Source: Cristatella mucedo (taxonomy: Eukaryota; Bryozoa; Phylactolaemata; Cristatellidae). From it: a stretch of DNA of 64,000 bases. The DNA is taken from positions 1,967,001-2,031,000 of the forward strand of contig WPIO01000061.1 in assembly GCA_009760855.2 (NCBI GenBank). The letters are read 5' to 3'. Position 1 is the stretch's first letter; each line of letters opens with the position of its first letter. The position numbers and the translations under genes are program-made. Shown piece after piece: positions 11,930-23,575 of the stretch. The notes beneath the pieces are model-generated. The model saw only the letters and a list, made by a program, of their open reading frames with translations. It was not told the origin of the DNA and did not search any database.

Positions 11930-14745
11930 TTTTATTGTTCGCGAATCCTTTGGCTATAAGATATGCAGTGTTTTGCGTGGGCTATTGCTTGAATCGGTTG
12001 CAATCAGGTCTTAATAAACGACAATGCCTCTCACTGTTGGGATATACCGGCATCCTATGGCATTCTAAAATTGTTTATAGAGGAGTTTTAGGTGTTCCTT
12101 ACTAAAGAAATTTGCGTCAAAGGTTGTTAAGTATTTTAGGAGACTTCCCTATTCACATTGACAACCCTAGCAACAGCCATGTCTGCTCAATTCTTGACTG
12201 TCTAGAAAATTTTGGTTTGGTCCGACACCTTAATCATACCACCCACGTCGGTGGCCACATTCTAGATCTCGTATTCACTAAGGATGACCTCCCCAGCGAC
12301 CTTGTGGTGTGCCCACTGACCCTCTCAGATCATTGTTCGGTCGCGTTTACTGTTACTGCTCCCTTGAACGAACAGAGTAGTGTCGAACTTGTCAAACAAC
12401 GTAGCTTACAAAGCGTTGACATGGACAAGTTTTTGAAATCTGTTTTTGATGCCGGTCTTCTTGATCTGCATTCAGACTCGACCGGCAGCCTCGATACCCT
12501 CACTCATGCGATGAACATGGCACTCAGTAGTGGTCTTGGCGAGCATGCTCCCGATCATTTCATCCGTTTTTAATGTTGTGGAGATTCCTTTCAATTTAAA
12601 AAATAACTTCGAAAGATGCACCGGGTAAAGCATAGGCTTGAACTTCGTTTCAAGAAATCGGGGTCTGATGCAGACCTAGTCAATTTTAAAGACTTCCTTC
12701 CAGTTGACACCCAAAAGCTTAAAACAATCAGGGCTTCTTTTTTCGTCCAATTCCTGCCAGACCGAATTCCTGCCAGTTGGACCGTAAAAAGATTTGTAAG
12801 ACAGTTAACTATTTACTGGCCGATGCTGTGAGACCTGAATCCCCAGATATAAAGGGCTCAGCCGAGAAGTTTTCGGCCTTCTTTACTAAACAAAATTGTG
12901 CACATTAGTTACCCCATAATGCCCCCATCGACTAAAGCAATCGCGGTTCTACATCCTGTGACCTTCCTTATAATGTTCTCCGTGGTTTCTACGTGCGATG
13001 TGGCTACCTTAATAAGGTCTAGCAAAAAGAGCTCGTCTGTTGAAGACCCTATGACAACGTCTCTGTGGTCTTCACTAGCAGACAAAGTTAGTCCAGCAAT
13101 AACCAAGATTGGCAATGAGTCTCTGGGAAAAGGGGTCGTCCCTTTGTTCTTCAACAGCTATTGTTCAACCTATTCCTCAAAAGCCAAGATTAGCTACAGA
13201 GCTCATGGTAAACTGTCGCAAAGTTTCCGTTCTTCTTTTGTTGTCAAAATTTCTTAACAAATGGTTGCTGATCAGCTAGTTGAACATGTTGAAAAGAATG
13301 AAATGTCAGAAGCATTTAAATCATAGTTTAAGAAGAAGCCCTCCACTGAAACTGCTCTCCTTCCTGTAAAGAATGGCATTCTACGTGAGATGACGACGGA
13401 AATGTCACTGCCCTAGCTCTGCATGACCTGTCTGCTGCCTTCGACAACATTGTTTACGATGTTCTGCTTGAACGAGTAGGAACAACGATCGGTTTGAAAG
13501 ACAAAGCACTGGCATAGTTTAAATCGTACTTGTCTGATCATGTTCAATCTACGTCGTGTGGGGGTTTGATCTCATCCGAGAGAAGGGTCACCTGTGGAGT
13601 TCCTCAAGGTCTATACTCATTCCTTTGCTGTTCTTCATTTATACACAACCTCCGAGAAAAGTCATTAAGGCTAATTGAATAGAGGAGATCACTTTTATGC
13701 TGAGGATACTCAGTTGTGTTTGCCATTCAAACCAGTGGAATCTGCTGCAGCAACTGAGAAACGGAATGCTTGCCTTGCCGATGTTCGATCCTGGATGTCG
13801 GAAAACTTTCTGAAATTAAATGATGATAAAACCAAACTGCTGCCATAGGTCACCCTAAGCGTGTGGCTGGATTGAAAGGCTTTGCTCTTCTAGGAGGTGA
13901 TAATATGGTGCGACCATCACCACGCGCTCGAAATGTAGGGGTCCTTTACGGCAAATGCTTCAATTTTACAAGCTTCATTTAGAAGACTGCCTGTACAGCT
14001 AGCCAACCTGTCCGATTCCTATCCAAGATCAGGAGCTGTCTCCCACAGTTGCTTGAAAACAAAATACTAGTTCCTTTGTTATGTCTCGGCTTGACTATTG
14101 TGATTCCCTTTTGGCTGGGCTACCAAAGAAAGCTATTAGGCCACTACAGCTAATTATGAATATGGCTGCAAGGCTAGTCTTCAAGTGCCAGAGGTTTGAG
14201 GCCGTGTCTCCTTAGCTAAAAGAGCTAGGATAGACGCCGGATGAGCAACGGACTCAGTGGAAAGTTCGTAGTCTGACCCACAAAGCCAGCCACGGCTTGG
14301 CTCTGTCGTACCTAGCTGAACTGCTGCATCAGTTAGTTTCAGTCTTTCCGCACGCTCAGGTCCTGTGTAGACGATAAAGTAGCTGCTCCATTCCTCTGCT
14401 TATAGACCGTTGGCGACAGAAGCCGGTCTTCGACTGTGGAGCTTGATTCCTCAACTCTTAGGCAACGACAACTACTCTGCTACCGCCGACTATGGCTCAT
14501 TCTTTTCAGCGGTCATGAGCTGCTACTTTCATGGAACTCACAAAATCAACTGCTCTCCTGACCCTGCTGTGCTTTCCACTTACTCTTAGTTGGGTGAGGC
14601 GAAAACTGTTGGCTACCGAATGCCTACCTAAAGCAGCTGAGGCTGTGAGTAGGCTATACAAAACTCTCCTGCATAACACACACCTGGTCTTTACCACTTT
14701 GTGGAGTCACATATGGAGATAAATTACCTTACATTTCATAAAAGT
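11930..14745 (+). mobile_element. LINE-B copy 1 of tandem pair, endonuclease to 3' end
   Basis: It starts inside the endonuclease (FIVRESFGYKICS). The APE region follows (THVGGHILDLVFTKDDLPSD, then LSDHCSVAF), then the linker (12616-13157), RT (13250-13860, with AEDTQLC in place of the usual YADD box), the C-terminal region, and the LINE-B 3' end near 14735. Frames are broken many times and a stretch of the RT is deleted. The copy is more decayed than its neighbour at 15057. Its 3' end abuts the probable 5' region of the second copy. Confidence 0.92.
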
Positions 14746-15056
14746 AACAAGTCGCCGGCAGGCATTGCGACCCGGAAGAGCATGATAAGTGGCGAGACCA
14801 CGCCGCTGGTAACTCGGAAAATAGAACAACCCACTAGTGCAATGATGCACTAAAAATGTGTTCCCGCACACAGAAATACGAATATCAGACTGGCGGTTTC
14901 CAAGTAGCAATCATAATGGTAATATTACTGACTTTTTAGTGATTCCTCCCCGCGCTAAAGAGCGACGTCGGGTGACTCCTAGCGTGGTGTGGACCTTTAC
15001 TTGATTTCTCCGTAATACCTTCGGGTATTCCGCTGCTATCTTCGCTGTGACTATTT
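14746..15056 (+). other. probable 5' UTR of the second LINE-B copy
   Basis: This GC-richer sequence lies between the 3' end of the first LINE-B copy and the first ORF codons of the second. No other LINE-B copy in the window reaches this far 5', so it cannot be confirmed by alignment here. Confidence 0.35.
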
Positions 15057-16307
15057 ATGAGCTGTCCTCGGATATGCTACACAAAACAGGACCTGCTTAG
15101 CATAAGATGCGATGTCGCCATTAGTCGATACCTACCGGCAGGCCTTCTCCGGCGGGTCAGTGAGAACCTACCTGCATCCTGCGTTCGCCCCATCAACAGC
15201 TCGGCTATCAGACCTACGACTCGTAAGTTTAAAGCGCTAAATAGTACTTGTTGCCGTAGTAGCCCACCCGCTGTAGCCCAGCAAGTTGTGAAACGTCGAC
15301 CCACGGCCGTTACCAAGGTCCAATTCAAATTCGAAGAGCCAGCTTCCGCTAGGCCGGACGCAAACGGTAGAGAATACGAGCCACTTCATCGCCATCGCCC
15401 AGTTGTTGGACAGCCTCTTAAATTCCGCCTACTAAATGCCCGCTCGCTAAAAACCAAGGGGTTACTTATCCACGATCAGGTGGTCCAGGAGAAGCTAGAT
15501 GCATTTCTGCTTACCGAAACCTGGATGACGCCTTGATCCAGTAGCTGTATTTCCGAGACCACCCCACCCGGGTTCTCATTCTATCAGTCCATGCGTTCTG
15601 ACAAGGTTGGTTGCGGGGTTGCAATGGTTGTTCGCGAATCGCTTGGCTATAAAATGTACAGTTTCTCGCATGGGTCATCGTTTGAATCGGTTGCTATCAG
15701 GTCTTTATCAAAGACAATGCCTCTCATCGTTGTGATATATCGGCCTCCTTCTGGCTGTCTAAACTTGTTTATAGAGGAATTTTTGGAGTTCCTCGCTAAA
15801 ATATTTGTGTGTGACAGGCCGCTACTGATTGTAGGAGACTTCAATATTCACGTTGACAACCCTAGCAACAGCCAGGTCCGCTCATTTCTTGACTGCCTGG
15901 AGAATCTTGGTTTGGCCCAACACGTTAATGATAGCACCCAGGTCGGTGGCCACATTCTAGATCTCGTGATCACTAAGGATGTCCTCCCCACTGACTTTGT
16001 GTTGTGCCCACTGACACTCTCAGATCATTGTTTGGTCTCGTTTACTGTTTCTGCTCCCTCGTACGTGCAGGGCAATGTCGAATTTGCCAAACGACGTTAC
16101 TTACAAAGCATTGACATGTACAAGTTTTTGAAATCTCTTTGTGATGCAAGACTTCTTGATCTGCATTCAGACTCGACCGGCAGCCTCGATACCCTCACTG
16201 ATACGATGAACATGACACTCAGGAGTGCTCTTGAAAAGCATGCTCCCGTTCGCTCTATTCGTGTTCAAAGTCGTCGAAATTGCTTTCCATTTACCAAAAA
16301 CTTCTGA
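15057..16307 (+). pseudogene. LINE-B ORF, APE endonuclease part
   Basis: The encoded enzyme would nick target DNA to prime reverse transcription. The frame opens at 15057 and is interrupted only by TGA at 15534-15536. Residues 1-120 are a basic, Pro/Ser/Arg-rich lead-in without a visible zinc knuckle. The endonuclease starts at FRLLNARSLKTKG and LLTETW (metal-binding Glu). It continues through IYRPPSGC, LLIVGDFNIHVDNP (catalytic Asp/Asn), GHILDLVIT and LSDHCLVSF (catalytic Asp-His). This is the normal APE motif order of CR1/L2-type LINEs. The frame is lost near 16280, where the RT linker continues one frame over. Confidence 0.88.
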
Positions 16308-17163
16308 AGATGCGCCGTGTTAAGCGCAGGCTGGAACGTCGTTTAAAGAAATCGGGGTCTGAGGCAGACCTAGTCAATTTTAAAGACTTCATTCGTGTAT
16401 GCGCACGCAAGCTTAAAAAATCCAGGGCTTCTTTTTTCGTTAGAAAACTGAATTCCTGCCAGTCAGACACTAAACAGATTTATAAGACAGTAAATCATTT
16501 ACTGGCCAATGCTGTCAGGTCTGACTCCCCAGATATCATGGGCACAGCCGAAAAGTTTTCAGCATTTTTTACTGAAAAAATTGAGCACATTCGTGCCTCT
16601 ATTAAGCCACCTCCGACCAAAGCAATCGCCGTTCCTCAACCTGTGACCTTTCTTAAAAGATTCTCTGATGTTTCTGCCTGTGATGTGGCTGCCTTAATAA
16701 GGTCTAGCAAAAAGAGCTCGTCTACTGAAGACCCTAGACCTTCATCTCTGTGGTCTTCACTTGCAGACCAACTTAGCCCTGCCATAACCAAGATGGTTAA
16801 TGCTTCTTTGGGAAAAGGGATCGTCCCCAAGTCCTTCAAATCGGCAATCGTTAGACCTATTCTTAAAAAGCCTGGTTTAGACATAGAGGTCCTAGCAAAC
16901 TATCGTTCAGTTGCCCTTCTTCCATTCTTATCAAAGATTCTTGAAAAAATTGTTGCTAAGCAGCTAGTTGAACATATTGAAAATAATTATATGTCAGAAA
17001 CATTTCAATCGGGTTTCAAGAGGCAGCACTCTACCGAAACTGCTCACCTCCGTGTTAAGAATGACATTCTACGTGGCAACGACGACGGGAATGTCACTGC
17101 CCTAGCTCTTCTAGATCTGTCTGCTGCCTTCGACACCATTGATCACGAAGTTCTGCTTGAATG
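16280..17163 (+). pseudogene. LINE-B ORF, RT N-terminal half
   Basis: This continues the LINE-B polyprotein after a frameshift: a very basic linker (RRVKRRLERRLKKS), NSCQSDTKQIYKTVNHLLAN, AEKFSAFFTEKIEHIRASI, then the first RT motifs (IVRPILKKPGLD, NYRSVALLPFLSKILEK, RQHSTETAHL, LLDLSAAFDTIDHEVLL). The last block is the RT motif carrying the first catalytic Asp. The frame closes at 17161-17163, just before the junction with LINE-A, so no complete RT can be made. Confidence 0.88.
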
Positions 17164-17171
17164 ACTGAGAA

Positions 17172-18663
17172 CTTTTTATCACAAGGTTTTAACACAAGGT
17201 TTTTAGCTAGTCACTCCACAGAGTCCGCATTGCTTAGGGTATACAATGACCTACTTAGGAGTGCAGACGTGGGTAGAATGCCTCTACTTGTTTTGCTCGA
17301 TCTTTCGGCAGCTTTTGATACTATCGATCTCAAAGTTCTTCTGGAGCGCCTTTAATCTCAGCTGGGCATCACTGGCACTGCTCTGCAAAGTTTCAGGTCC
17401 TATCTCAGTGGTAGACTACAGTGAATTGACGTGAGTGGACAAAGATCATCCGAGGACCTCTGAAATATAGGGTACCTCAGGGCTCCATGCTAGGTCTGGT
17501 TCTTTTCACGGCTTATACTCTCACTCATGCTGATGTGATTGCCAAGCACAATCTAGGTTATCACTTCTATAAGGATGACACTCAGTGGTACATTTGCTTT
17601 GATTGCTTCTAGCCGACGAGCACCTCAAATTTTCTTAGCACACTTACTGCATGTATTGATGACCTCCCTATATGGATGGCAGCAAACTTTCTCAAACTAA
17701 ACGAAGATAAAACTAACTTTGCTAGTTATAAGAAAATTCAGTGTGATTTAGAAATTAGAAAGGCTCACGCTCATAATTGGCTCTGCAACAATATCTCGTG
17801 CTGAATAAGCTCGAAATCTAGGTGTCATGATCCATAGGGACCTCTCGTTAAACGACCACATCAGCTCCCTAGTCAAATCTGCCTATTTTCAGCTTCATAA
17901 CATTGCTAAAACTCGGGCTTGTTTAGAAAATGATACCACACCTAAGGTGGTCCATGCATTCCTGAGATCCCGCCTCGACTTCTTCAACTCACGACTTACT
18001 GGCCTATCAGCATATGCGATTAGGCGGTTGCAGCTAGTGCAAAGCTCTGCAGTTAGACTTGTCCGCCGCGAGCGTCACATTTGCCACGTCACACCAGTTC
18101 TCGCCAACCTGCACTCGCTACCAGTCAAGCAACGGATCGACTATAAGGTTTTGTCGCTCACGTTCATTTCCCTTCATTCTTTTGCTCCAGTCTATCTCTC
18201 AGATCTACTACCCCACCAGGCCAAGCATGGTAAGATCTGCTTTTCGGAATACAACAGTCTACCAATATCTCGTAGAAACCTCAAATCCTTTGGTAACTGT
18301 TTATTTGGTTCGTATGCTCCCAAAGCCTGGAACTCCCTCCTGACTTGCGTCAGAACATCCCCCAACTTGACCACATTTAAAAAGAACTTCAAAACACTAA
18401 TTTAGGACAGCATTTAATGGGTCCTTGTAATTCGTCTTTCATGTGCTTTTGCATGCTGACACTGTGCATGCTGCCACTAACCACATTTGCAAGCTGACCC
18501 TGTGCATATCACCCCTTACCATGTTATTCTTAGTGTTTGTTAATCTAGCACGATATTACTCACGATTCAATTGCATTTCCCTTTGCTGCAAATGTAAAGC
18601 ACCTAGAAAAAGACAGAGTTCACTGAGGGCGCTTTATCAAGTGCATCATTATTATTATTATTC
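17172..18663 (+). mobile_element. LINE-A RT-to-tail segment joined to LINE-B
   Basis: It starts in the LINE-A RT about 50 codons before the DLSAAFDTID motif (HSTESALLRVYNDLL, then LLVLLDLSAAFDTIDLKVLL). It continues through a broken GVPQGS region, YKDDTQWYICF (catalytic box changed from YADD), NFLKLNEDKTN, HISSLVKSAYFQLH, and a C-terminus ending AWNSLLTCVRTSPNL. A full 3' UTR, tail and ATTATTATTATT tract end at 18663. The segment 17827-18405 is one long open frame. Confidence 0.92.
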
Positions 18664-19429
18664 AGTAGACGCAGGATATATTTAGTTGTTTAAGATAGCA
18701 AAAGCAAGTTACACTACCCGCAGATTAGTAGCTTTAGTTTCCAATAATCCTCAAGGTGAGGAAAGACACAAGGAAGGGACTGTACATATATACAATATAG
18801 ACACAACAGGAGGCTGACACCGGTACATCAGTTGGGTTAGATATGGATGAGCCGAGCTGCAGAGGGCCTTGTAGGTCAGCCCAAGATAATTATTACACAT
18901 CAAGCCGTAGTCATTAAAGCTTTTTCGGTGAAAGAGACAGACGTTCACACCTGAACTGTATTATACATCCTGATGAAGAATATAGGCTTACATTTGAGGA
19001 TTTGAGCCCTTTACCAGACGGGAAATATTTATTGATAGTCATGAGGTTACACTCCTTAACGAGGTCATGGGTAATTTCGGCTTATGATGTATTAGTTGAT
19101 ACGTTATAACATTTTCAGAAACAATCAACAAATTGGCTAGAAAATTCACTAAAAGAATCTTGCAACTAAAGACAAGTATCTTTCAGTAACGCTTGGTATG
19201 AAACAAAATAATTTTATATCAAACACATATAAAGACAGCACTCATGTAGTAAATTAGGTATTCTTATCAACACTAAAGGTTCTCGCTCAACCACATTGCT
19301 CAATTACAGTTTTAGTCCACTGCTTGACAAAGTCGTAATATGTTAAAATTTTAAAAGTTAATTCTTAAATACATTGTGCCAGTACGTTTTCATAAGTTAC
19401 CCACTAATTATGAAACGCATTGCTAACCA
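18664..19429. other. no gene recognised
   Basis: AT-rich, with no domain or shared repeat seen. Confidence 0.4.
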
Positions 19430-20000
19430 AAATAGCTGGCTATGCAAACCAAGTCAAAAAAGCTGGCTATGCGAACACAACGCATAGTATCGCACCAGCA
19501 GTAAACGCTTCACATGCCGTTAGGCCAGGAAGCAGCGAGTTACAAACGTCAAGACGAGAATTAACAGCTGCATGGACCAACCTAACTGTGGTATCCCTGT
19601 CTAAGCAAGTAGAACTGTAGCAATGTAATGCAGGTGAAAGTAGGCAGACTTGATTTTTCAGCCGATGAGGTCATCTAACGAAAGGTCACTTGTGAATTAT
19701 GACATTTTTGTTTCGCGAATATTTTACAGGAAATGTGCTAGCAGAGCCGATTTTGAGCATCAGACTTTTCACTTTCTGAAGCACACTTAGTTTGCCTGGT
19801 GCTAGTAAGTTGGATTTAGCGTCATTTAAGTTTAGAAATTTTGCTGCCCTCCATGTACGGATGTCATGAATACATGCAGCCTGGGAGCTGAAAAAATTCA
19901 ACGGGCTCTAAGGCTTGGAGGGAAAGAAGGAAAAGTACAACCGAGTGTCATTAGCATAGAAGTGATAGTCAGTTTTTTAGGACGCATGGAGCAAGGTCAA
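19430..20000 (-). mobile_element. LINE-A remnant, middle of ORF
   Basis: The minus strand retains the region after the RT catalytic box (RTWRAAKFLNLNDAKSNLLA) and weaker matches to the DTTPKLVHAF and LDFCNS blocks. Neither the 3' UTR nor the tail is present. It is an old, internally decayed copy. Confidence 0.7.
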
Positions 20001-20609
20001 TTTAACAGAAATTAGTTTTGATTACGGGATCCACTGCAATGCAACCGACGTAGGTTGTACGACTTATATATTTAGCCACATCAACATTCTGCACGCACTT
20101 AGGAAATGAGAGGTATTAAGTTATGCTACAGATGAATGTTTACGTTCAAGACTGCAGCAAGCAACAATGGCTATATGGACGTAATTATTTCCGTGAGAAA
20201 GGCTTCTAATATAAAAAAAACCAGCACAGATGGCCACACATCTGTTGCAATACCTTAACTCTAATAGGCAATGTCTTTAGTTTGGATCTGATATGAACTA
20301 GTTGAAACTATGCTTGTTGCCGAAGACTTGTCTTCTAGCCTAGTAATTCATGAACGACAGCAACTCCTTTGTAAACATTTTCCAACAAATTCTTTCAAAA
20401 TAATGGTAACTGGGGGGGATGATGGTCTGTCTACCAAAACCACAAGAGCAAGCCAGTTCGTGCACTTATACCTTTCACCAAAAAATGCCCTCGAAACTCA
20501 AGACACGGAAGTTAGGTATGTTTTTTCAACTCTAAAATTGTAGATATTCATTTCAGACCAAAAGCTAATTTAGGAAACGTCTAATTGTTCAATGTCTGAC
20601 AGTAAATAT
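20001..20609. other. no gene recognised
   Basis: Nothing assignable. An open plus-strand frame at 20310-20543 has no recognisable domain. Confidence 0.35.
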
Positions 20610-21380
20610 TTCTAGCTAAAATTAGGGCTTGTTTAGATAAGGATACCACGTCCAAGTTGGTCCATGCATTCGTGACATCTCGTCTCGACTTCTGCAACTC
20701 ACTGCTTACTGGCCTACCAGCATGTGCGATCAGGCGATTGCAGCTGGTGCAAAACTCTGCAGCTAGGCTTGTCTGTCGTGAGCGTCGCAGTTGCCACATT
20801 ACTCCACTTCTCGCCGACCTGCACTGGTTACCAGTCAAGCAACGGATTGACTTCAAGGTTTTGTCGCTCACTTTTAGGTCTCTTCATTCTATGGCTCCAG
20901 CCTATCTTTCAGATATACTACCCCATCAGGCAAAGCATCGTACCACTCGCTTTTCGGAATCCAACAGTCTAGAAATACCTCGTACAAACCTTAAATCCTT
21001 TGGAGACCGTGCATTTAGCTCGTATGCTCCCACAGCCTGGAACTCCCTCCCGACCTGCATCAGAACATCCCCTGACCTGACCACATTTAAAAGAAACTTA
21101 AAAACATACCTATTTAGGACAGCATTTAGTGGGTCCTTGTGATTCGTCCTCAATGTGCTTATGCGTGCTGACACTGTTCATGCTGCCACTAACCACATTT
21201 GCATGCTGACCCAGTGCATGTAACCCCTAACCATGTTATTCATTTTGTTTGTTTTTCAAGCATGATTTTACTTACTATTCTATTGCGTATCACTTTGCAG
21301 CAAATGTAAAGCGCCTAGAAAGAGATTAAGTTCTCTGAGGGCGCTTTATCAAGTGCAATATTATTATTATTATTATTAGC
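20610..21380 (+). mobile_element. LINE-A 3' end, well preserved
   Basis: A single open frame (20657-21142) encodes the last about 160 residues of the LINE-A ORF2: FVTSRLDFCNSLLTGLPACA, RLQLVQNSAARLVC, ADLHWLPVKQRIDFKVLSL, APAYLSDILPHQAKH, SFGDRAFSSYAPTAWNSLP, and TFKRNLKTYLFRTAFSGSL with a stop. The 3' UTR, GGGCGCTTTATCAAGTGC and an (ATT)n tract end at about 21380. The open frame suggests recent arrival. The 5' truncation is at about 20610, downstream of the RT catalytic motifs. Confidence 0.95.
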
Positions 21381-22430
21381 TTGAAACTGATCAGCCAATA
21401 ATTTGTATCCCTTTGTGGCTAAACGTTTCCTCACGTTAAGGCATTCACAAAACCTACTTTGACTAGAGCAAATCAAGAGTCACAACTCCTGAACTTACTT
21501 TAGTAAGGCTGTTATCTATGGTATGGCTTTCTCATTTGGTTAAAGAACAATTACCTTTCTTCAGACCATATACACCCGCCTTCGTGGTCTTGATTGACCG
21601 ATGCAGCCATCACCCTAGTCTGCAATGATTACAAGATGGCTAGTTTTTGCCAATTCTGTCAAAGTGGCCAAGTTTTAATTAATGATTAAAATATTTGGAC
21701 ACCGTTAAGAGATCAAATCAAGGTATTTCCCAAAAGCCAACATTCTATTGTATCCAATAGTCTCGAAAAGATTGAGGATAAGCAGATTTAGCTGATATCA
21801 ACTGGTATTAAACTGCCGGAAACGTTCTATTTGAAGTTATTCAACACAACCTTTCTTATATGCACTCTAATGTACAAAAAAGTATTCAAAGTTGCAAGAA
21901 TTATCGTAATACTGCTAGCATAACTCAGCCTTATCTATCAACTGCTTTCCCCACTATTTACCTCCCTATCCTAGTTAAAAAACTGCAAGCTCCAACCGGT
22001 CCGGATTTTGTCATCTTTCAGTACGTCCCACTCTGCCGAGATGTTACCCATAGTTATACCCGATCTCTTTTCCGTCGTGACCGTAATAAACCGCCATAAC
22101 GAGTTTTCTTAATGCTAAGTAAAACCGCTTAGTCCGCTTGAGAATATTCTGCTAAGAATTTATCTACACAATAAATAAGACATCAATGGTATGATTAAAG
22201 TCAGCTTGCAAAGAAGGATTTATCTTTGTATTTCGTAAATTGTACATATCACTTAGGCAGCTCCTATTCCATGCAATCACCACAAATTCTGCCCAGTAAT
22301 AAGGAGCTGCTTCTTCCATGCCACCCACTTTAGTAGAAATTAAAGTCCCTTCTGTGATAACCGTGTGAATGTACAGTGATAATATTAATTCATTCGTATA
22401 GTGCCATAAGAGAACTGAATAATATTAATG
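21381..22430. other. no gene recognised
   Basis: AT-rich sequence without recognisable features. An open plus-strand frame at 21860-22099 has no known domain. Confidence 0.35.
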
Positions 22431-22480
22431 GTAATAATGCACTTGATACAGCGCCCTCAGAGAACTCTATCTAGACACTT
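22431..22480 (-). mobile_element. LINE-A tail-only fragment
   Basis: TAATAATGCACTTGATACAG followed by CGCCCTCAGAGAACTCTATC is the reverse of the LINE-A terminal 45 bases. No further LINE-A sequence follows. Confidence 0.75.
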
Positions 22481-23420
22481 TACAACCTGCTTCTAGACAC
22501 TTTACCCATGCTGCATAGAAAGCGTCATACAATTGTTGGTGGTTTAAATATCCCCGAGATAGAAGAAAGAAGGAGAAACCTATTGGGGCTGCATCTTTAT
22601 TGCAAAGTTTACCGACTTTATCCAAGTGAAGGTTAAATCGAGAGGGTTAAAACTTTTTCAGAAATATGGTCGCTTATGGAGAGGGTTTTACTGCAAACAT
22701 AACGAGGATTACAACGACGACCCCAACCTGCTAGATCGGCTTCGGCTTGGTGCTCAGTAGGTTCACCTGGCATCGGCATACGAGGTGCCGTGTGCCCCGG
22801 TGGCAAGAAAAGCTGCTGAGTCTCGCAGGTACGAAATGTAAGGAATAAGGTCGCCAGGCTATTCTCTCAATGTAAAATGTAAAAACAGGCACTGTAGGTG
22901 ATATCACATCAGCTCACGGCTCGGAGAGATGGAGAATAGCCCCGTTTGGAAAAGATTACGTGAACGTGTGGCCATTCACCAATACCTCAACCTAATCAGA
23001 GGGTAGGACGACACAGCAAAAGTGATGTGCAATCACGCCCTGGTGCGGCTAGAGCGGGCGACATTTTTGCTGTGCCACGCCAACAAAGGCTTTCCACAGT
23101 GCTATGACTTAAGCCAAAGCGACCGCTTTAATTAATTGGCATGATCAGCAACGCCGCCAGCTCGTGTGCAAAGTGCCCAAACAGCATAGTGACTGAACAT
23201 ATCGTATTACAACGAACCCTTTGCGACTTTTTACTTATGAAGATTCGACTTCAAACCGGTGTTTCAGTCATATATATCCTAAGACGGGACTGAATGATTA
23301 ATTCAAGATACATTTATTTATTGAACTAAGTGATCTATTTAAGAAATTTTAAAATTATTCAATTCCCTTTTGCCTCCATAATATTTTCATTTTTCACGGA
23401 ACCACGCCTTTCAACAGACG
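22481..23420. other. unassigned, GC-richer block
   Basis: Between 22690 and 23220 the sequence is noticeably more GC-rich than its flanks. A plus-strand frame near 23020 reads CNHALVRLERATFLLCHANK, then stops. No family is recognised; it could be the remnant of a different transposon. Confidence 0.3.
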
Positions 23421-23575
23421 CCGGTTTGGTCTAGCGGTTAAGGTGGTCGCCCGACCTAGGTCTGACTGAGGACGTGGGCTCGAGCCCCGAGGCATATGTG
23501 AAGCGCCTGAATAGAGGTTAAGTTCTCTTTGGGTGCTATATAAAAGAATTATATTTATTTATTATTCATTAAACC
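23421..23575 (+). mobile_element. tRNA-derived SINE with LINE-like 3' tail (SINE-1)
   Basis: The head folds like a tRNA and carries both Pol III internal promoter boxes: A box in TCTAGCGGTTAAGGTGGTCG and B box GGGCTCGAGCCCC. The body is very short. The tail GTGAAGCGCCTGAATAGAGG then TTAAGTTCTCTTTGGGTGCT is the LINE-A-type 3' tail, ending in an AT-rich TTATTATT tract. Tail sharing of this kind lets a SINE be copied by a LINE's reverse transcriptase. The end (GCTATATAAAAG) differs from LINE-A's own CTTTATCAAGTGC, so the partner may be a related LINE. Confidence 0.88.

Larger units (their letters stand above)
15057..17172 (+). mobile_element. LINE-B copy 2, best preserved, fused to LINE-A
   Basis: This is the most complete LINE-B 5' half. 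A lead-in of about 120 codons is followed by the endonuclease and the N-terminal half of the RT, up to LSAAFDTIDHEVLLE. At about 17172 the LINE-B sequence stops and LINE-A RT sequence begins. LINE-B RT motifs after this point (GVSQGSVLGP, YADD, C-terminus) are absent. Compared with the other copies it has few lesions: one in-frame TGA at 15534-15536 and one frameshift near 16280. Confidence 0.93.
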
